From: an uncultured Winogradskyella sp.
GTDB lineage: Bacteria; Bacteroidota; Bacteroidia; Flavobacteriales; Flavobacteriaceae
Length of the DNA stretch: 64,000 bases
Direction of reading: 5' to 3'
NCBI RefSeq assembly: GCF_947498005.1
Contig: NZ_CANMIW010000001.1
Location: 729,131 to 793,130 of the forward strand
The notes beneath the pieces are model-generated. The model made no database searches and was not told the DNA's origin. It worked only from the letters and a program-made list of their open reading frames with translations. Positions within the stretch are counted from its first letter, which is position 1, and each line of letters begins with the position of its first letter. Position numbers and translations under genes: made by a program. Below are positions 46,866 through 57,200 of this stretch, in pieces.

Positions 46866-47678
46866 TTAACCTTCTTTTTGAATCTCTACAGCATGAGGAT
46901 AAGGTATTTCTATACCAGCAGCATCCAATGCAATTTTTACGTTTTCATGTGTTTCAAAGTACACATCCCAATAATCGGCAACATTCGCCCATGGTCTTAC
47001 CGCAAAGTTTACTGAGCTATCTGCTAATTCAGATACATTTACCGAAGGAGCAGGATCTTGAAGTACTTTTGGATTAGAGGTTAATACTTTCATTAAAACG
47101 TCTTTGGTTTGTTTGATATCAGAATCATAACCAACACCAAATGTTAAATCAACTCTCAGTTTACCTTCGGTAGAATAATTTACAATATTACCATTAGATA
47201 GAGCGCCATTTGGTATAATGACTTCCTTATTTGTTGGAGTTAAAAGTTTAGTAGTGAAAATTTCAATTTCTTTAACCACACCAAGCTCTCCTTGCGCTTC
47301 AATTAAATCTCCTATTTTAATAGGCTTAAATATCATTAATAAAACACCTCCAGCAAAGTTACCTAATGAACCTTGTAAAGCTAAACCAATCGCTAAACCT
47401 GCTGCAGCAATAATAGCAGCAAATGATGTTGTCTCTACACCTACTGTACCTAATACAACTATAATTAATACAACTTTTAAAATCCAACTAATTAAGTTCG
47501 TTAGGAATTTCTTTAAGCTTTCGTCATAATCTCCTTTGTTTAATGCTTTTTTAACGCCTTTAAGGAGAATTTTAATTACCCAGCTACCAATAATCCATAT
47601 TGCTATAGCGCCTATTACTTTAGGTCCATATTCAATAACAAATTTTATGCCTACGTCAATCCATTTTTGTGTGTCCAT
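46866..47678 (-). CDS. Small-conductance mechanosensitive channel (MscS family)
   Basis: 270 aa. Three membrane helices (about 17-36, 60-80, 84-115); the third is rich in Gly/Ala (FAAIIAAAGLAIGLALQGSLGNFAGGVLLM), the pore helix of MscS. The beta domain follows with FKPIKIGDLIEAQGELGVVKEIEIFTTKL and NKEVIIPNGALSNGNIVNYS. It protects against osmotic downshock. It is convergent with tsaB and upstream of it lies the dodecin gene terminator. Confidence 0.95.
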   Translation of the reverse strand: MDTQKWIDVGIKFVIEYGPKVIGAIAIWIIGSWVIKILLKGVKKALNKGDYDESLKKFLTNLISWILKVVLIIVVLGTVGVETTSFAAIIAAAGLAIGLALQGSLGNFAGGVLLMIFKPIKIGDLIEAQGELGVVKEIEIFTTKLLTPTNKEVIIPNGALSNGNIVNYSTEGKLRVDLTFGVGYDSDIKQTKDVLMKVLTSNPKVLQDPAPSVNVSELADSSVNFAVRPWANVADYWDVYFETHENVKIALDAAGIEIPYPHAVEIQKEG

Positions 47679-47702
47679 GTTGGTTTAATTAATTTTAGTT
47701 AA

Positions 47703-47735
47703 TAAAAAACTCGGAAAAGTGATTGTCCGAGTTGT
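47703..47735 (-). terminator. Intrinsic terminator of the dodecin gene
   Basis: On the minus strand AACTCGGA (47733-47726) pairs with TCCGAGTT (47715-47708) over a 10-nt loop and is followed by TTTT. It sits 27 nt after the dodecin stop. Confidence 0.75.
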
Positions 47736-47761
47736 ATTTTAAGGGTTAATAACATCTTATA

Positions 47762-47962
47762 TTATTTAACCTCGAAAGTTAATTTTAAGTTGACTCTAAA
47801 TTCAGTTACAGTATCATCTTTAACAATAGCACTTTGATCTTGTACATATACAGATTTAATATTCTTTACTGTTTTAGACGCTTCTTTTACCGCTTTTTTG
47901 GTTGCATCTTCCCAACTTTTATTTGAGTTAGATAAAACTTCAATTACTTTTAATACTGCCAT
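47762..47962 (-). CDS. Dodecin family flavin-binding protein
   Basis: 66 aa, the standard length. MAVLKVIEVLSNSNKSWEDATKKAVKEASKTVKNIKSV and the final strand TEFRVNLKLTFEVK match dodecins, which form 12-mer cages that bind and buffer flavins. The Trp in SNKSWEDA is near the flavin stacking position. It has its own terminator and is independent of neighbours. Confidence 0.92.
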   Translation of the reverse strand: MAVLKVIEVLSNSNKSWEDATKKAVKEASKTVKNIKSVYVQDQSAIVKDDTVTEFRVNLKLTFEVK

Positions 47963-48036
47963 TATTTTTAAATTTTTAAGGTTTCTACAATTAAGACACT
48001 AAAATTTAGATGATGTCACTTAATTATTAAAAAATT

Positions 48037-48939
48037 CTAACCATTAATGGCATTTACCGTAATAGAGTTGTCATTTAGCATATCTTTTAGCATAGTTTCT
48101 ATACCATTTTTTAGTGTGAATGTAGATGATGGACATCCACTACATGCACCTTGTAATAATACTTCTACCTTTTTTGTGTTTTCGTCGTAAGATTTAAATT
48201 CAATATTTCCACCATCACTTTCAACTGCAGGCTTAATATATTCTTCAAGAATGTTTACAATATTTTTTGAAACATCATCTAAAGCTTCAAATTTTTGCTC
48301 TACAGCTTCCTCAGTTTTGTTAAGTTGTTGAGGTGCGTTATCGTTTAAAATTGTTTTTCCTTCTTCAACATAAGATTTTAAAAACTCTCTTAACTGAATT
48401 GTAATATCTTCCCATTCAATAATATCAAACTTAGTAATTGATATAAAGTTCTTTTCCATAAATACATTTTTTACAAATGGAAATTGAAAAAGAGCAGTAG
48501 CTAGTGGTGAAGGTTTGGCGTCTTCTATAGACGTAAATTCATATAAACTAGGCACTAAAATTTTATTGCAAACAAATTTTAATACTCCAGGATTAGGCGT
48601 GCTCTCAGCATATACTGTTACGGCTGCCTTTGGTTTAAAGGCCTCTTCAGTAACAACAACACCATCATTAGATAAATAGTCTTCTATTTGAGTAGCAACT
48701 TCGTCTTGCACATCTTCCCATTCCACAATGTTATAGCGTTCAATAGCAATAAAATTTGAAGCGATATATACTTTTTTTACAAAAGGTAGATAGAATAGTT
48801 GTTGTGCTAATGGAGAGTGCTTAGCGTCATCTATATTGTTAAATTCGAAACTATTGTGATTGGTTAAAAATCGGTCTGCTTCAAACTTTAAGATCGTGTC
48901 GTTTGAAGTCGGAATAATAGATATTTTAGTCTGTGACAT
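48037..48939 (-). CDS. Nfu-type iron-sulfur scaffold with duplicated N-terminal domain
   Basis: 300 aa. Two tandem Nfu_N-like domains: about 3-92 and 108-200, the second reading ESTPNPGVLKFVCNKILVP...PLATALFQFPFVKNVFMEKNFI. The C-terminal NifU domain (about 222-300) has EYIKPAVESDGGNIEF and GACSGCPSS, whose CxxC binds the [4Fe-4S] cluster at the dimer interface. It delivers clusters to target proteins. A CAAAAATA (minus-strand TATTTTTG) just upstream at 48950-48957 may be the -7 promoter element. Confidence 0.9.
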   Translation of the reverse strand: MSQTKISIIPTSNDTILKFEADRFLTNHNSFEFNNIDDAKHSPLAQQLFYLPFVKKVYIASNFIAIERYNIVEWEDVQDEVATQIEDYLSNDGVVVTEEAFKPKAAVTVYAESTPNPGVLKFVCNKILVPSLYEFTSIEDAKPSPLATALFQFPFVKNVFMEKNFISITKFDIIEWEDITIQLREFLKSYVEEGKTILNDNAPQQLNKTEEAVEQKFEALDDVSKNIVNILEEYIKPAVESDGGNIEFKSYDENTKKVEVLLQGACSGCPSSTFTLKNGIETMLKDMLNDNSITVNAING

Positions 48940-49045
48940 CTTTTATTTGCAAAAATATGAAATATCACACTGATGTGATTAGACTTTTAACTTAGTTTTA
49001 ATGAGATAGTACAATTAACATATTCTTTTTTTGTTTAAATATAGT

Positions 49046-50791
49046 TTACTCTTTTGCTAACTGGTCTAAGAATAGTTTAAATGACATTTCTGGAGGTATG
49101 TTTAGCTTTTTCTTTAATCTACTTCTTGCCACTTTTACTGTATCTGGTGTTACATTTAAAATGCTAGCTGTTTCTTTTATTGATAAGTTTAATTTTGTCA
49201 GTAGACAATACCTTATTTGAGTGTCTGATAAATTAGGGTATTTATCCATTAATTTATTAGCCATTGTTGGATATTCAGATTCTATTCTTTTTGTTATAAT
49301 AGACATATCTGAAGCGGATCTAATAAGGTCGTTTATTTTTGATTTAGCTTCTTCTAGTTTTGGGATTTTAGGGTGTTTAATAAGGTTTAATTCGTCTTTT
49401 ATTGTGTTTAGTGTTTCTAAGCGTTGAGAAACCGCAATTGCAGATGCTTCCAATTCGTTTTCTCTAAGTGTTATTTTCTCTTCTAATAATTTTTTTTCAT
49501 TCGTTTTTAGTATCTCAATTACTTTCTCACCTTTTCTATACTTTCTAAAAATGAGGATGCTTCCAAGTAATAGAATTATACTTATTAGGGCTGTGCTAAT
49601 ATTATAAAGGTAAAGTCTTTGCTTTTTGTTTTTTTCCTCCAAAAGTTGCACGTCAAAAAGCATTTGTTGGTTTTTTTGTTTTTCATTAAGAAGTTTTACG
49701 TTTGATTCTATGTAGTTAGTTACGGCCTTTTTTTCATTTGAACGAATGCTGTCAACTAAACTGCTCTTCTTTTTATAGATTTCTGTTGCATGTAGATACT
49801 GTTTATTTTCTGTATAATACAAAGCAAGTCTGTCATACACGTCTTTTCTAGTTTCTAATCCTGTAGAATATTCTAGGGCATTTTTTCTATATGTAATAGC
49901 ATTTTTTATATCACCAATAGCATGGTAATAAGTGCTTAAATTAATGGTGTTATTAAACAGGAGCTGATGTAGGTCGTTTTTAATGCAAAATTCTCTAACA
50001 GCTAAAGCAGAATCTATTGCTTTATGTGCGTCGCCTAATCGAAAATAATCATTAGCTAATCTATTTTTTGTCCACCAAATCTCTTTTATATCATTTTCTT
50101 TCTTTGCTAGTTTTAGAATTTCTTTATGAATTGGAAAACTTTTTTCTGGCATTTCTTTTTGTACATAATTACCTGCAATATTTTGAAGCAGTCTAACTTT
50201 TGTGAAAGCACCTATGTTGGTGGTGTCTTTTAAAAGTGGTGTTAAAACCTCGAGAGCCTTATCAAATTGTGATTTTTGATAATATATTTCAGAAATCGAA
50301 GTGTAGTATGCAAAGGTCAATTTAATATCCCCTTCTGGTATTAGTGGATGTACTTTAAAATAGCTTTCTAATCCTTGTTCTGGTAAGCCAAATGCATTTG
50401 CTAATAATTGTCCTTTGTTTAAATAGTAATTAGGGAGTTCTAATTCTTTCAGCATTACAGTGTCTTTCGGTTTATTGTATGTCGCTATTTTTGTTTCAAA
50501 TAGATCTGCGTAATATAAAACACTATCCAAATTCGCATTTTTATTTGCACCATGTAGCCACATTAACGCTTTGTAAGTCGCGGCTATTTTTTCTTCATAT
50601 TTAGTTTTAATGGATTGTTTAAGTACTTTATGATGCACTGCAAATGCTTCTTCAGAATGTTGACCATAATAGCGTCTGTGAAGACTGTCTAATTCATGCG
50701 TGTTAAGGTCTTTTTCTTGCGCATATAATGTTGTGCTAAATGTAATAGTTAATATTAGTATGCTTATTTTTTTTATAGCTTTTGTAAACAT
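49046..50791 (-). CDS. TPR-containing membrane regulator with LuxR-type helix-turn-helix
   Basis: 581 aa. A signal peptide (to LYAQ), TPR-like helical repeats (about 45-370), a membrane helix (about 398-417, TALISIILLLGSILIFRKY), a coiled coil rich in Glu/Lys (420-470), and a C-terminal LuxR/GerE-like HTH (about 520-575, LSDTQIRYCLLTKLNLSIKETASILNVTPDTVKVARSRLKKKL). Such proteins carry the sensor outside the cytoplasm and the DNA-binding part inside; known in Bacteroidota but rarely characterised. It stands alone and is divergent from the T9SS cargo gene at 51072, which may be a target. Confidence 0.85.
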   Translation of the reverse strand: MFTKAIKKISILILTITFSTTLYAQEKDLNTHELDSLHRRYYGQHSEEAFAVHHKVLKQSIKTKYEEKIAATYKALMWLHGANKNANLDSVLYYADLFETKIATYNKPKDTVMLKELELPNYYLNKGQLLANAFGLPEQGLESYFKVHPLIPEGDIKLTFAYYTSISEIYYQKSQFDKALEVLTPLLKDTTNIGAFTKVRLLQNIAGNYVQKEMPEKSFPIHKEILKLAKKENDIKEIWWTKNRLANDYFRLGDAHKAIDSALAVREFCIKNDLHQLLFNNTINLSTYYHAIGDIKNAITYRKNALEYSTGLETRKDVYDRLALYYTENKQYLHATEIYKKKSSLVDSIRSNEKKAVTNYIESNVKLLNEKQKNQQMLFDVQLLEEKNKKQRLYLYNISTALISIILLLGSILIFRKYRKGEKVIEILKTNEKKLLEEKITLRENELEASAIAVSQRLETLNTIKDELNLIKHPKIPKLEEAKSKINDLIRSASDMSIITKRIESEYPTMANKLMDKYPNLSDTQIRYCLLTKLNLSIKETASILNVTPDTVKVARSRLKKKLNIPPEMSFKLFLDQLAKE

Positions 50792-51071
50792 AATTGCGCT
50801 TTATTATTTAAAAAAAATCATTGAATTCAGGTTGTATTTGTGGTAATACTCTAAATATTATAAATATTCAGGGTTAATAAATAACGCCCTGACTAATAGT
50901 ATTTTATTGTTTATGTTATTAGGTGATTACCTTTTGATAACCTTAAAAAACGTGTAATATAAAACATATTTATCAACTTTAGCTTCTCAAGTTTTAAAGG
51001 TTTAGGCTTTTTAGCTGAAGTTCCTTCATCTTTTTAACAAAAAAAACACTAATTAATTAATTCTAACCTTT
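50792..51071. other. Divergent intergenic region, no gene
   Basis: 280 nt, very AT-rich, between the TPR/LuxR regulator (minus) and the T9SS cargo gene (plus). I see no hairpin with a T-run and no convincing TTG/TAnnTTTG pair, but both start here so promoters must lie within. Confidence 0.5.
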
Positions 51072-54000
51072 ATGAAAAAAATTACGTTACTATTTGTTGT
51101 AATGATTGCTTTTTGTTGGCAATCTAATGCACAATTTACAGAAAGCTTTGAAACAGAAATTCCCGCAAGTTGGACCGTTTTAGATGAAGCAAGTACCAAT
51201 ACATGGGTTTGGGATGATACACCAGAAAGCGATGGTGCACAAGATGGTTCTGCTATTGCCAGAATTTCTGCTGGTACTGACAGTGCTAACGATGATTATT
51301 TAATTACACCTCAAATCACTGTTAATTCAGGTGTAAATGATAGATTGTCGTTTTATGTACGCTCAAGAAGTGGTTCTTTTTTAGAATCTTATGAGGTATT
51401 GTTATCTACTACGACAGCTGCAGCATCTGAATTTACAGTGGTTTTACAAGCAGAAAGCCTTGCGCCTGAATTATGGACCAATGTTATTTTTGATTTAACA
51501 GCATATGTAGGTCAGTCAATATATGTGGCAGTAAGAGCTAAATCATACGATGAATGGGAGTTACATGTTGATAATTTTGTTAACGATACATTTCCTGCTT
51601 GTAGAGAGCCTTTAGCATTTAATGCTTTGAGTATTGGTAGTACAACCGTTAATTTAGAATGGACTGAAGATGGTTCAGCTACGTCTTGGAATATAGAGGT
51701 TGTTGATATAACGGCTGGAGAATCGTCAACAGGAGTTGCAACAATTACTGGAGTTACTAATTCTTATATGGTAACTAGTTTAATGGCTAATAATGAATAT
51801 GAATTTTATGTACAAGCAGATTGTGGTACTGTTGGACCATCTTTTTGGGTAGGTCCTCTTACTCTTACTACTGCTTGTGATACTTTTACTGCGCCTTTTT
51901 CTGAAGGTTTTGATAATGCTGATGCCATTCCAGATTGTTGGTCAATGAGTGGTGGTGAAGATTGGCAATTTAATACGTCTGGTCCAAGTCATGTTGGTGA
52001 TGGTGGCACATTAACAGGGAATACATTTTCTGATGGTTATTATGCTGCATGTGATGCTTCTAGTGATCATGGTCCAAGGTACTTAGTGAGTCCTTTAGTA
52101 GATATAAGTACACTTGCATCGCCAGAATTACGATTCTATGAAATTAGTGATGCAGAGGATTCTGACAATGCGCAATTAGATGTGGAAGTTTGGGATGGTG
52201 CTGCATGGAATCTTATGGCCACCTATAACAGTAATACTTTAGGTTGGGAATTAAAATCAATTGATCTAAGTGGTTTATCATTTACTGGACCAGCACAAGC
52301 TAGATTTACGTTTTCAGAACCTAATGGAGGTAATGATGATGATATCGCTATTGATGATGTTACTTTCGATGAGCCTATATCTTGTGTAGCTCCATCGTTT
52401 TTAATGGTTTCTAATATTACAACGACTACTGCAGATTTAGCTTGGACTGAGAATGGTACAGCTGCTTCTTGGAATATTGAAGTAGTTGATGTTACTGCTG
52501 GTGAAACTGTAACTGGTGTGGCTACAGATTCAGTTGTTACAAATCCATTTGGGTTATCAAGTTTGCAGTCTAATACTACTTATCAGATATTTGTTCAGGC
52601 AGATTGTGGTGTTTCTGATGGTACTTCTTTCTGGATTGGACCAATTGAGTTTACTACAGAGTGTAATGCATTTACTGCACCATATACTGAAGGTTTTGAT
52701 AATGGAGGTGATATTCCAGATTGCTGGAGAATGTCTAGTGATTCAGGAGAAGAAGAATGGTTTTTTCAAACATCAGGATTGGGACACGTTGGAAATGATG
52801 GTGTCATAACAGGAAGTACAGCTAGTAACGGTTATTATGCAGCTTGTGATGCGTCAGGTAATCATGGTCCTAGGTATTTAGTTAGTCCATTTGTTGATGT
52901 AAGTACACTTGCAGCACCGGTTCTAAGTTTTTACGAAATAAGTGATTCTGAAGATTCTCTAAATGCACAATTAGATGTTGAGGTTTGGGATGGAAGTTCT
53001 TGGAATCTCATGGCTACTTATAACACAAATACAGTTGGTTGGGAATTAAAAATTATTGATATAGCTGGTTTAACATTTACAGGTCCAGCACAAGCTAGAT
53101 TTACGTTTTCTGAAGTTTTAGATCCAGGTGATTTTGATGATGATTTAGCAATTGATGATGTTTCTTTTGAAGAAGCGCCATCCTGTATACCGCCTTCAAC
53201 GCTTGCAGCATCAAATATTACAACGACTACAGCAGATTTAAGTTGGGCTAGTGGTACAGCAACATCATGGAATATTGAGGTTGTAGATGTTACTGCAGGA
53301 GAAACCGTAACTGGTGTTGCTACAGCTACAGGAATTTCCAATCCTTATAACCTAACAGGTTTAGTTGCTGATAATAATTACGAGTATTACGTTCAAACAG
53401 ATTGTGGTGTAGATGGTAATTCTTCATGGGTTGGTCCTTATGCTTTTGCGACAGCAATTATTCCGCCTTCTTGTGGTGGTAATTTTACTGATTCAGGTGG
53501 AGCTAGTAATGATTATTCTAGTTCAGAGTTTACAACAACTACAATTATGCCAGATACTGCAGGTGAGGCAGTGACTATTACATTTACTTTTGTCGATTTA
53601 GAAGCAGATGATTTTGATATTGGAGATCAAGGAGGATGTTATGATTACTTAACTATATATAACGGTCCCGATAATACATATCCTGTTTTAGCGCAGACAT
53701 TATGTGGTCAAGAAAGTGGAAACGGAACTTTACCTTCTGTAGCATCTAGTGTGCTTAGTGTAGGTGATTCTTTTACGTCTACAGATGTCTCTGGTGCATT
53801 AACTATTGAGTTTAGTTCTGATGGTGGTATTGAATATGGTGGATGGGTAGCTGATGTAACTTGTGCTACTTTAGGAATTGACGATATAGATAATCAAAGC
53901 ACATTCACTTACTATCCTAATCCAGTTAAAAATACGCTAACATTAAATGCTATAAATACTATTGATACTGTAAACGTGTACAATATGTTAGGGCAACAAG

Positions 54001-54125
54001 TATTAGAAAAGATGCCTAATGCAGTTAATAGCGAGTTAGATTTATCAGGTTTACAAACAGGTACCTATTTTGTAAAAGTTTCTATTGCTGGTGTTGTTAA
54101 GACTATTAGAGTAATAAAAGATTAA
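51072..54125 (+). CDS. T9SS type A cargo protein with repeated MAM-like/FN3 and CUB-like domains
   Basis: 1017 aa, secreted. Signal peptide (to SNAQ), then choice-of-anchor J/MAM-like modules (about 22-175, 275-440, 530-700), each followed by a fibronectin type III domain, a CUB-like domain (about 800-935, CGGNFTDSGGASNDYSSSEF) and the type A sorting domain (about 948-1017, YYPNPVKNTLTLN...GTYFVKVSIAGVVKTIRVIKD). The second and third module pairs are near-identical over about 255 residues, a recent tandem duplication. It would be exported by the SprA translocon and anchored at the surface. Likely adhesin or matrix-binding protein. Confidence 0.88.
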   Translation: MKKITLLFVVMIAFCWQSNAQFTESFETEIPASWTVLDEASTNTWVWDDTPESDGAQDGSAIARISAGTDSANDDYLITPQITVNSGVNDRLSFYVRSRSGSFLESYEVLLSTTTAAASEFTVVLQAESLAPELWTNVIFDLTAYVGQSIYVAVRAKSYDEWELHVDNFVNDTFPACREPLAFNALSIGSTTVNLEWTEDGSATSWNIEVVDITAGESSTGVATITGVTNSYMVTSLMANNEYEFYVQADCGTVGPSFWVGPLTLTTACDTFTAPFSEGFDNADAIPDCWSMSGGEDWQFNTSGPSHVGDGGTLTGNTFSDGYYAACDASSDHGPRYLVSPLVDISTLASPELRFYEISDAEDSDNAQLDVEVWDGAAWNLMATYNSNTLGWELKSIDLSGLSFTGPAQARFTFSEPNGGNDDDIAIDDVTFDEPISCVAPSFLMVSNITTTTADLAWTENGTAASWNIEVVDVTAGETVTGVATDSVVTNPFGLSSLQSNTTYQIFVQADCGVSDGTSFWIGPIEFTTECNAFTAPYTEGFDNGGDIPDCWRMSSDSGEEEWFFQTSGLGHVGNDGVITGSTASNGYYAACDASGNHGPRYLVSPFVDVSTLAAPVLSFYEISDSEDSLNAQLDVEVWDGSSWNLMATYNTNTVGWELKIIDIAGLTFTGPAQARFTFSEVLDPGDFDDDLAIDDVSFEEAPSCIPPSTLAASNITTTTADLSWASGTATSWNIEVVDVTAGETVTGVATATGISNPYNLTGLVADNNYEYYVQTDCGVDGNSSWVGPYAFATAIIPPSCGGNFTDSGGASNDYSSSEFTTTTIMPDTAGEAVTITFTFVDLEADDFDIGDQGGCYDYLTIYNGPDNTYPVLAQTLCGQESGNGTLPSVASSVLSVGDSFTSTDVSGALTIEFSSDGGIEYGGWVADVTCATLGIDDIDNQSTFTYYPNPVKNTLTLNAINTIDTVNVYNMLGQQVLEKMPNAVNSELDLSGLQTGTYFVKVSIAGVVKTIRVIKD

Positions 54126-54146
54126 ATATTGCTGAAATCAATAACG

Positions 54147-54177
54147 GAAAGCCACTGATTTTTTGGGTGGCTTTCTT
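54147..54177 (+). terminator. Intrinsic terminator after the T9SS type A cargo gene
   Basis: GAAAGCCAC (54147-54155) pairs perfectly with GTGGCTTTC (54167-54175), followed by TTATT. It lies 21 nt after the stop. Confidence 0.75.
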
Positions 54178-54187
54178 ATTAATAAAT

Positions 54188-54205
54188 ACACCTTAAAGAA
54201 GGTGT
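54188..54205 (+). promoter_or_regulatory. Short hairpin in the leader of the type B cargo gene
   Basis: ACACCTT-AAAG-AAGGTGT, a perfect 7-bp stem 38 nt before the next ATG. It may be a leader element or a protective 5' hairpin; function unknown. Confidence 0.4.
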
Positions 54206-54243
54206 TAATTATATTATTTCTGTTGAATTAATAAAAAAATGAA

Positions 54244-57200
54244 ATGAAAAATTTAATCCTAACATTTAGCTTAATTATTGTGTGTATGCTATGTAGCACA
54301 AAAGCTTTAAGTCAAACAATCAATCCTCCAGTAGGTGTAACTTGTCCCTCTAATAATTCTTCTTTTGTATTTGAAGCAGAATTTGATGATTACAATGGTT
54401 GGACAGGTGATTTAACAAATACAAACAACGGAGGACAATGGGAAGTGCCAGGTAATGCAAATAGTTCAGGTACAGGACCAGATTCTGCGTATAGTGGTGC
54501 TAATTATATGAATTATGAAGCTTCGGGTAATGCACAACTTTTATCCGCTTCAGCAATTAGTCCTGTTATTGATCTTACAACTGCAACAGATGAGGCAGAA
54601 CTTTCTTTTTATATGCATGCCTATGGTGAAGGTATGGGAACTTTAGAAGTTGGAATTTCTAATTCAATTTCTGGGCCATTTACTAATCTATTTACATGGA
54701 GTGGTCAGCTACAAACTTCAGGTGGCGAACCATGGGTGCCAGTAGGTGTTAATTTAGATTCATATTTAGGGCAATCCATATATTTAGAGTTTAAACAAAC
54801 TAGAACAGATAATTTTAGAGGGGATATGTCAATTGATTTAGTGCGTGTGGAAACGTGTGGTTCAATCTGTGCTTCTCCTACAGTATCTGTTGATGGCGTA
54901 GACTCTGATGATATAAGTGCATCAGTAGATTTTTCTTGGATTGCTAATGACAGTGAAACGTCATGGGAATATGCAATACAAATTGAAGGTACTGGTACAC
55001 CAACATCAGGTACAACATCATTAGTGCAAAATGTTACAGAAAACGGATTGTTATTTGGTACAGATTATGAAGTCTATGTTAGGGCAAATTGTACCAATGG
55101 AAATAGTATTTGGGCAGGTCCTTTACTTTTTACGACACCAATAAAAACAGATTTTATTATAGATTGTTCAGCTGGTCCTATAACAGAAACAATGTGTTAT
55201 GGAGATAATGGTGTTGTTAATCCTGAAATTTTCACATTTACCAGTATTGATGGTTCAGCATTAACATTGAATTTTTATTCAGGATTTATTGATGAAGGTT
55301 GGGATCCACTTGTTGTTATAGATACTGATGGAACTTTTATTGTGCCTTATGATGATTATTTTTTCGGTAATGAAGGTAATCTTTCAGGTCTTTCATACAC
55401 ATCTACAGGAGATACCATATCATTTTATATTGCGTCAGATGATTTTGTGCCAAGTAGTTGTGCAAATGGAGATGCTCCTATGAATGGTGGAATTACTTAT
55501 ACAGTTGCTTGTGCAACATGTACCAATTCAGAAGCGACATACACTATTGTTGATGATTGTGATAACGGTAGTCAATTTCTAATAGATGTTAACGTTACGT
55601 CTTTAGGTAGTGCTACATCACTTACTATATCTAATAATGTCGATACCAATACAGCTACTATTAATGCTATTGGTACCTATCAAATTGGTCCTTTCCCTTT
55701 CTTCACAGATATTATATATACATTAACTAATAATCAAGATGCTAATTGTGTTTTTAATAGTTTGCCAATATTAGTTAGGAGTTGTATTCCTGATAATGAT
55801 GATTGTGATTCGGCAACAATAGTAACTGTTAATACAGATGACTCATGCACAGAGCTGGCTTATGGTACAATTTTATCGGCAAGCCCTTCTAATGTGGCAG
55901 CGGTTTCTTGTGATGGTGATGCAGATGATGATGTGTGGTTTCAGTTTGTTGCTATTAATGATACGCAAATAATTGAGTTTTTAAATATTGTTGAAAATGA
56001 TGTGGCGTCAGGTCTCAATCATGCTGTTTATGAAGGTTCTTGTGGTGCTCTAAATGAGCTATATTGTATGGATGGTGGTCCTAGTGTAACACCACAATTA
56101 GTCATTGGTGATACTTATTATATAAGAGTATTTTCAGAAGGTTCTGAGGATGAGGATGTAAGTTTTGATTTATGCATTAGACCTGGATTTAATAGTATTG
56201 AAGTAAGTGATAGTGCTTACACTATAGAAGAATTGGTGCAAGATGTATTATTCGCTAGTGATTGTGCTAACGTATCAAATATTACCTTTACAACAGGTAC
56301 AAGCTTTGACCCTTTTAACCCTAACGGAATAGGTTATTTTTCAATGGATGGTGATCAGTTTCCTTTTAGCGAAGGGTTATTGCTAAGTACTGGGCATGCG
56401 GAAGATGCGGCAGGCCCCAATGATGATACAATAAATTCATCAGGTAGCCAATGGGTTGGTGATACTGATTTAGATACTATTTTAGGAGTCGATTCTAGAA
56501 ACGCTACGATTATAGAGTTTGATTTTGTGCCATATTCTCAAAATATAAGTTTTGATTTTTTAATGGCATCGGAAGAATACAATGGTGGTAGTTATGAGTG
56601 TACGTATTCAGATGCTTTTGCTTTTTTCTTAACGGATTCTAATGATAACACAACTAATCTGGCCGTTATTCCAAATACTACAACACCAATTTTAGTAACA
56701 ACGGTTCATCCTAGTAATGATGATTGTCCTGCTATTAACGAAGCATATTTTGGGGAATATACACCTGACAATTTACCACCAATGGATTATAATGGTAGAA
56801 CGGTAGTTTTTACAGCTCAATCCGCAGTTAATATTGGAGAAACTTATCATATAAAACTTGTGGTTGCTGATGATTCAGACTCACAATTTGATACTGGGAT
56901 CTTTATTGAAGCAGGTAGTTTTGAAATTGGAGAATTAACTCTAGGAGATGATTTTACAATAGACGCAGGTACCGCAAGTTGTTTAAATGAGCCTGTAGTT
57001 TTAGATACACAAGCTCCAAATTTAGAGCATGTTTGGTATAGAGATGGATTACTTATTTCTGAAGAGTCAAGTTCTATTTTAACGGTTAGTGAGCCAGGTG
57101 TTTATACAGCTCAAGTAATATTTTCTAATCAATGTATTATAAGTGACGAAATTACTGTAGAGTTTTTAGAAACTCCTATTGCAAATCCGGCGAATGATTT

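Noticed and set aside
48963..48980. TCACA-CTGA-TGTGA inverted repeat as a CRP-type site
   Set aside because: CRP sites have the arms in the opposite order (TGTGA-N6-TCACA). It lies between two minus-strand genes and may just be a weak terminator hairpin.
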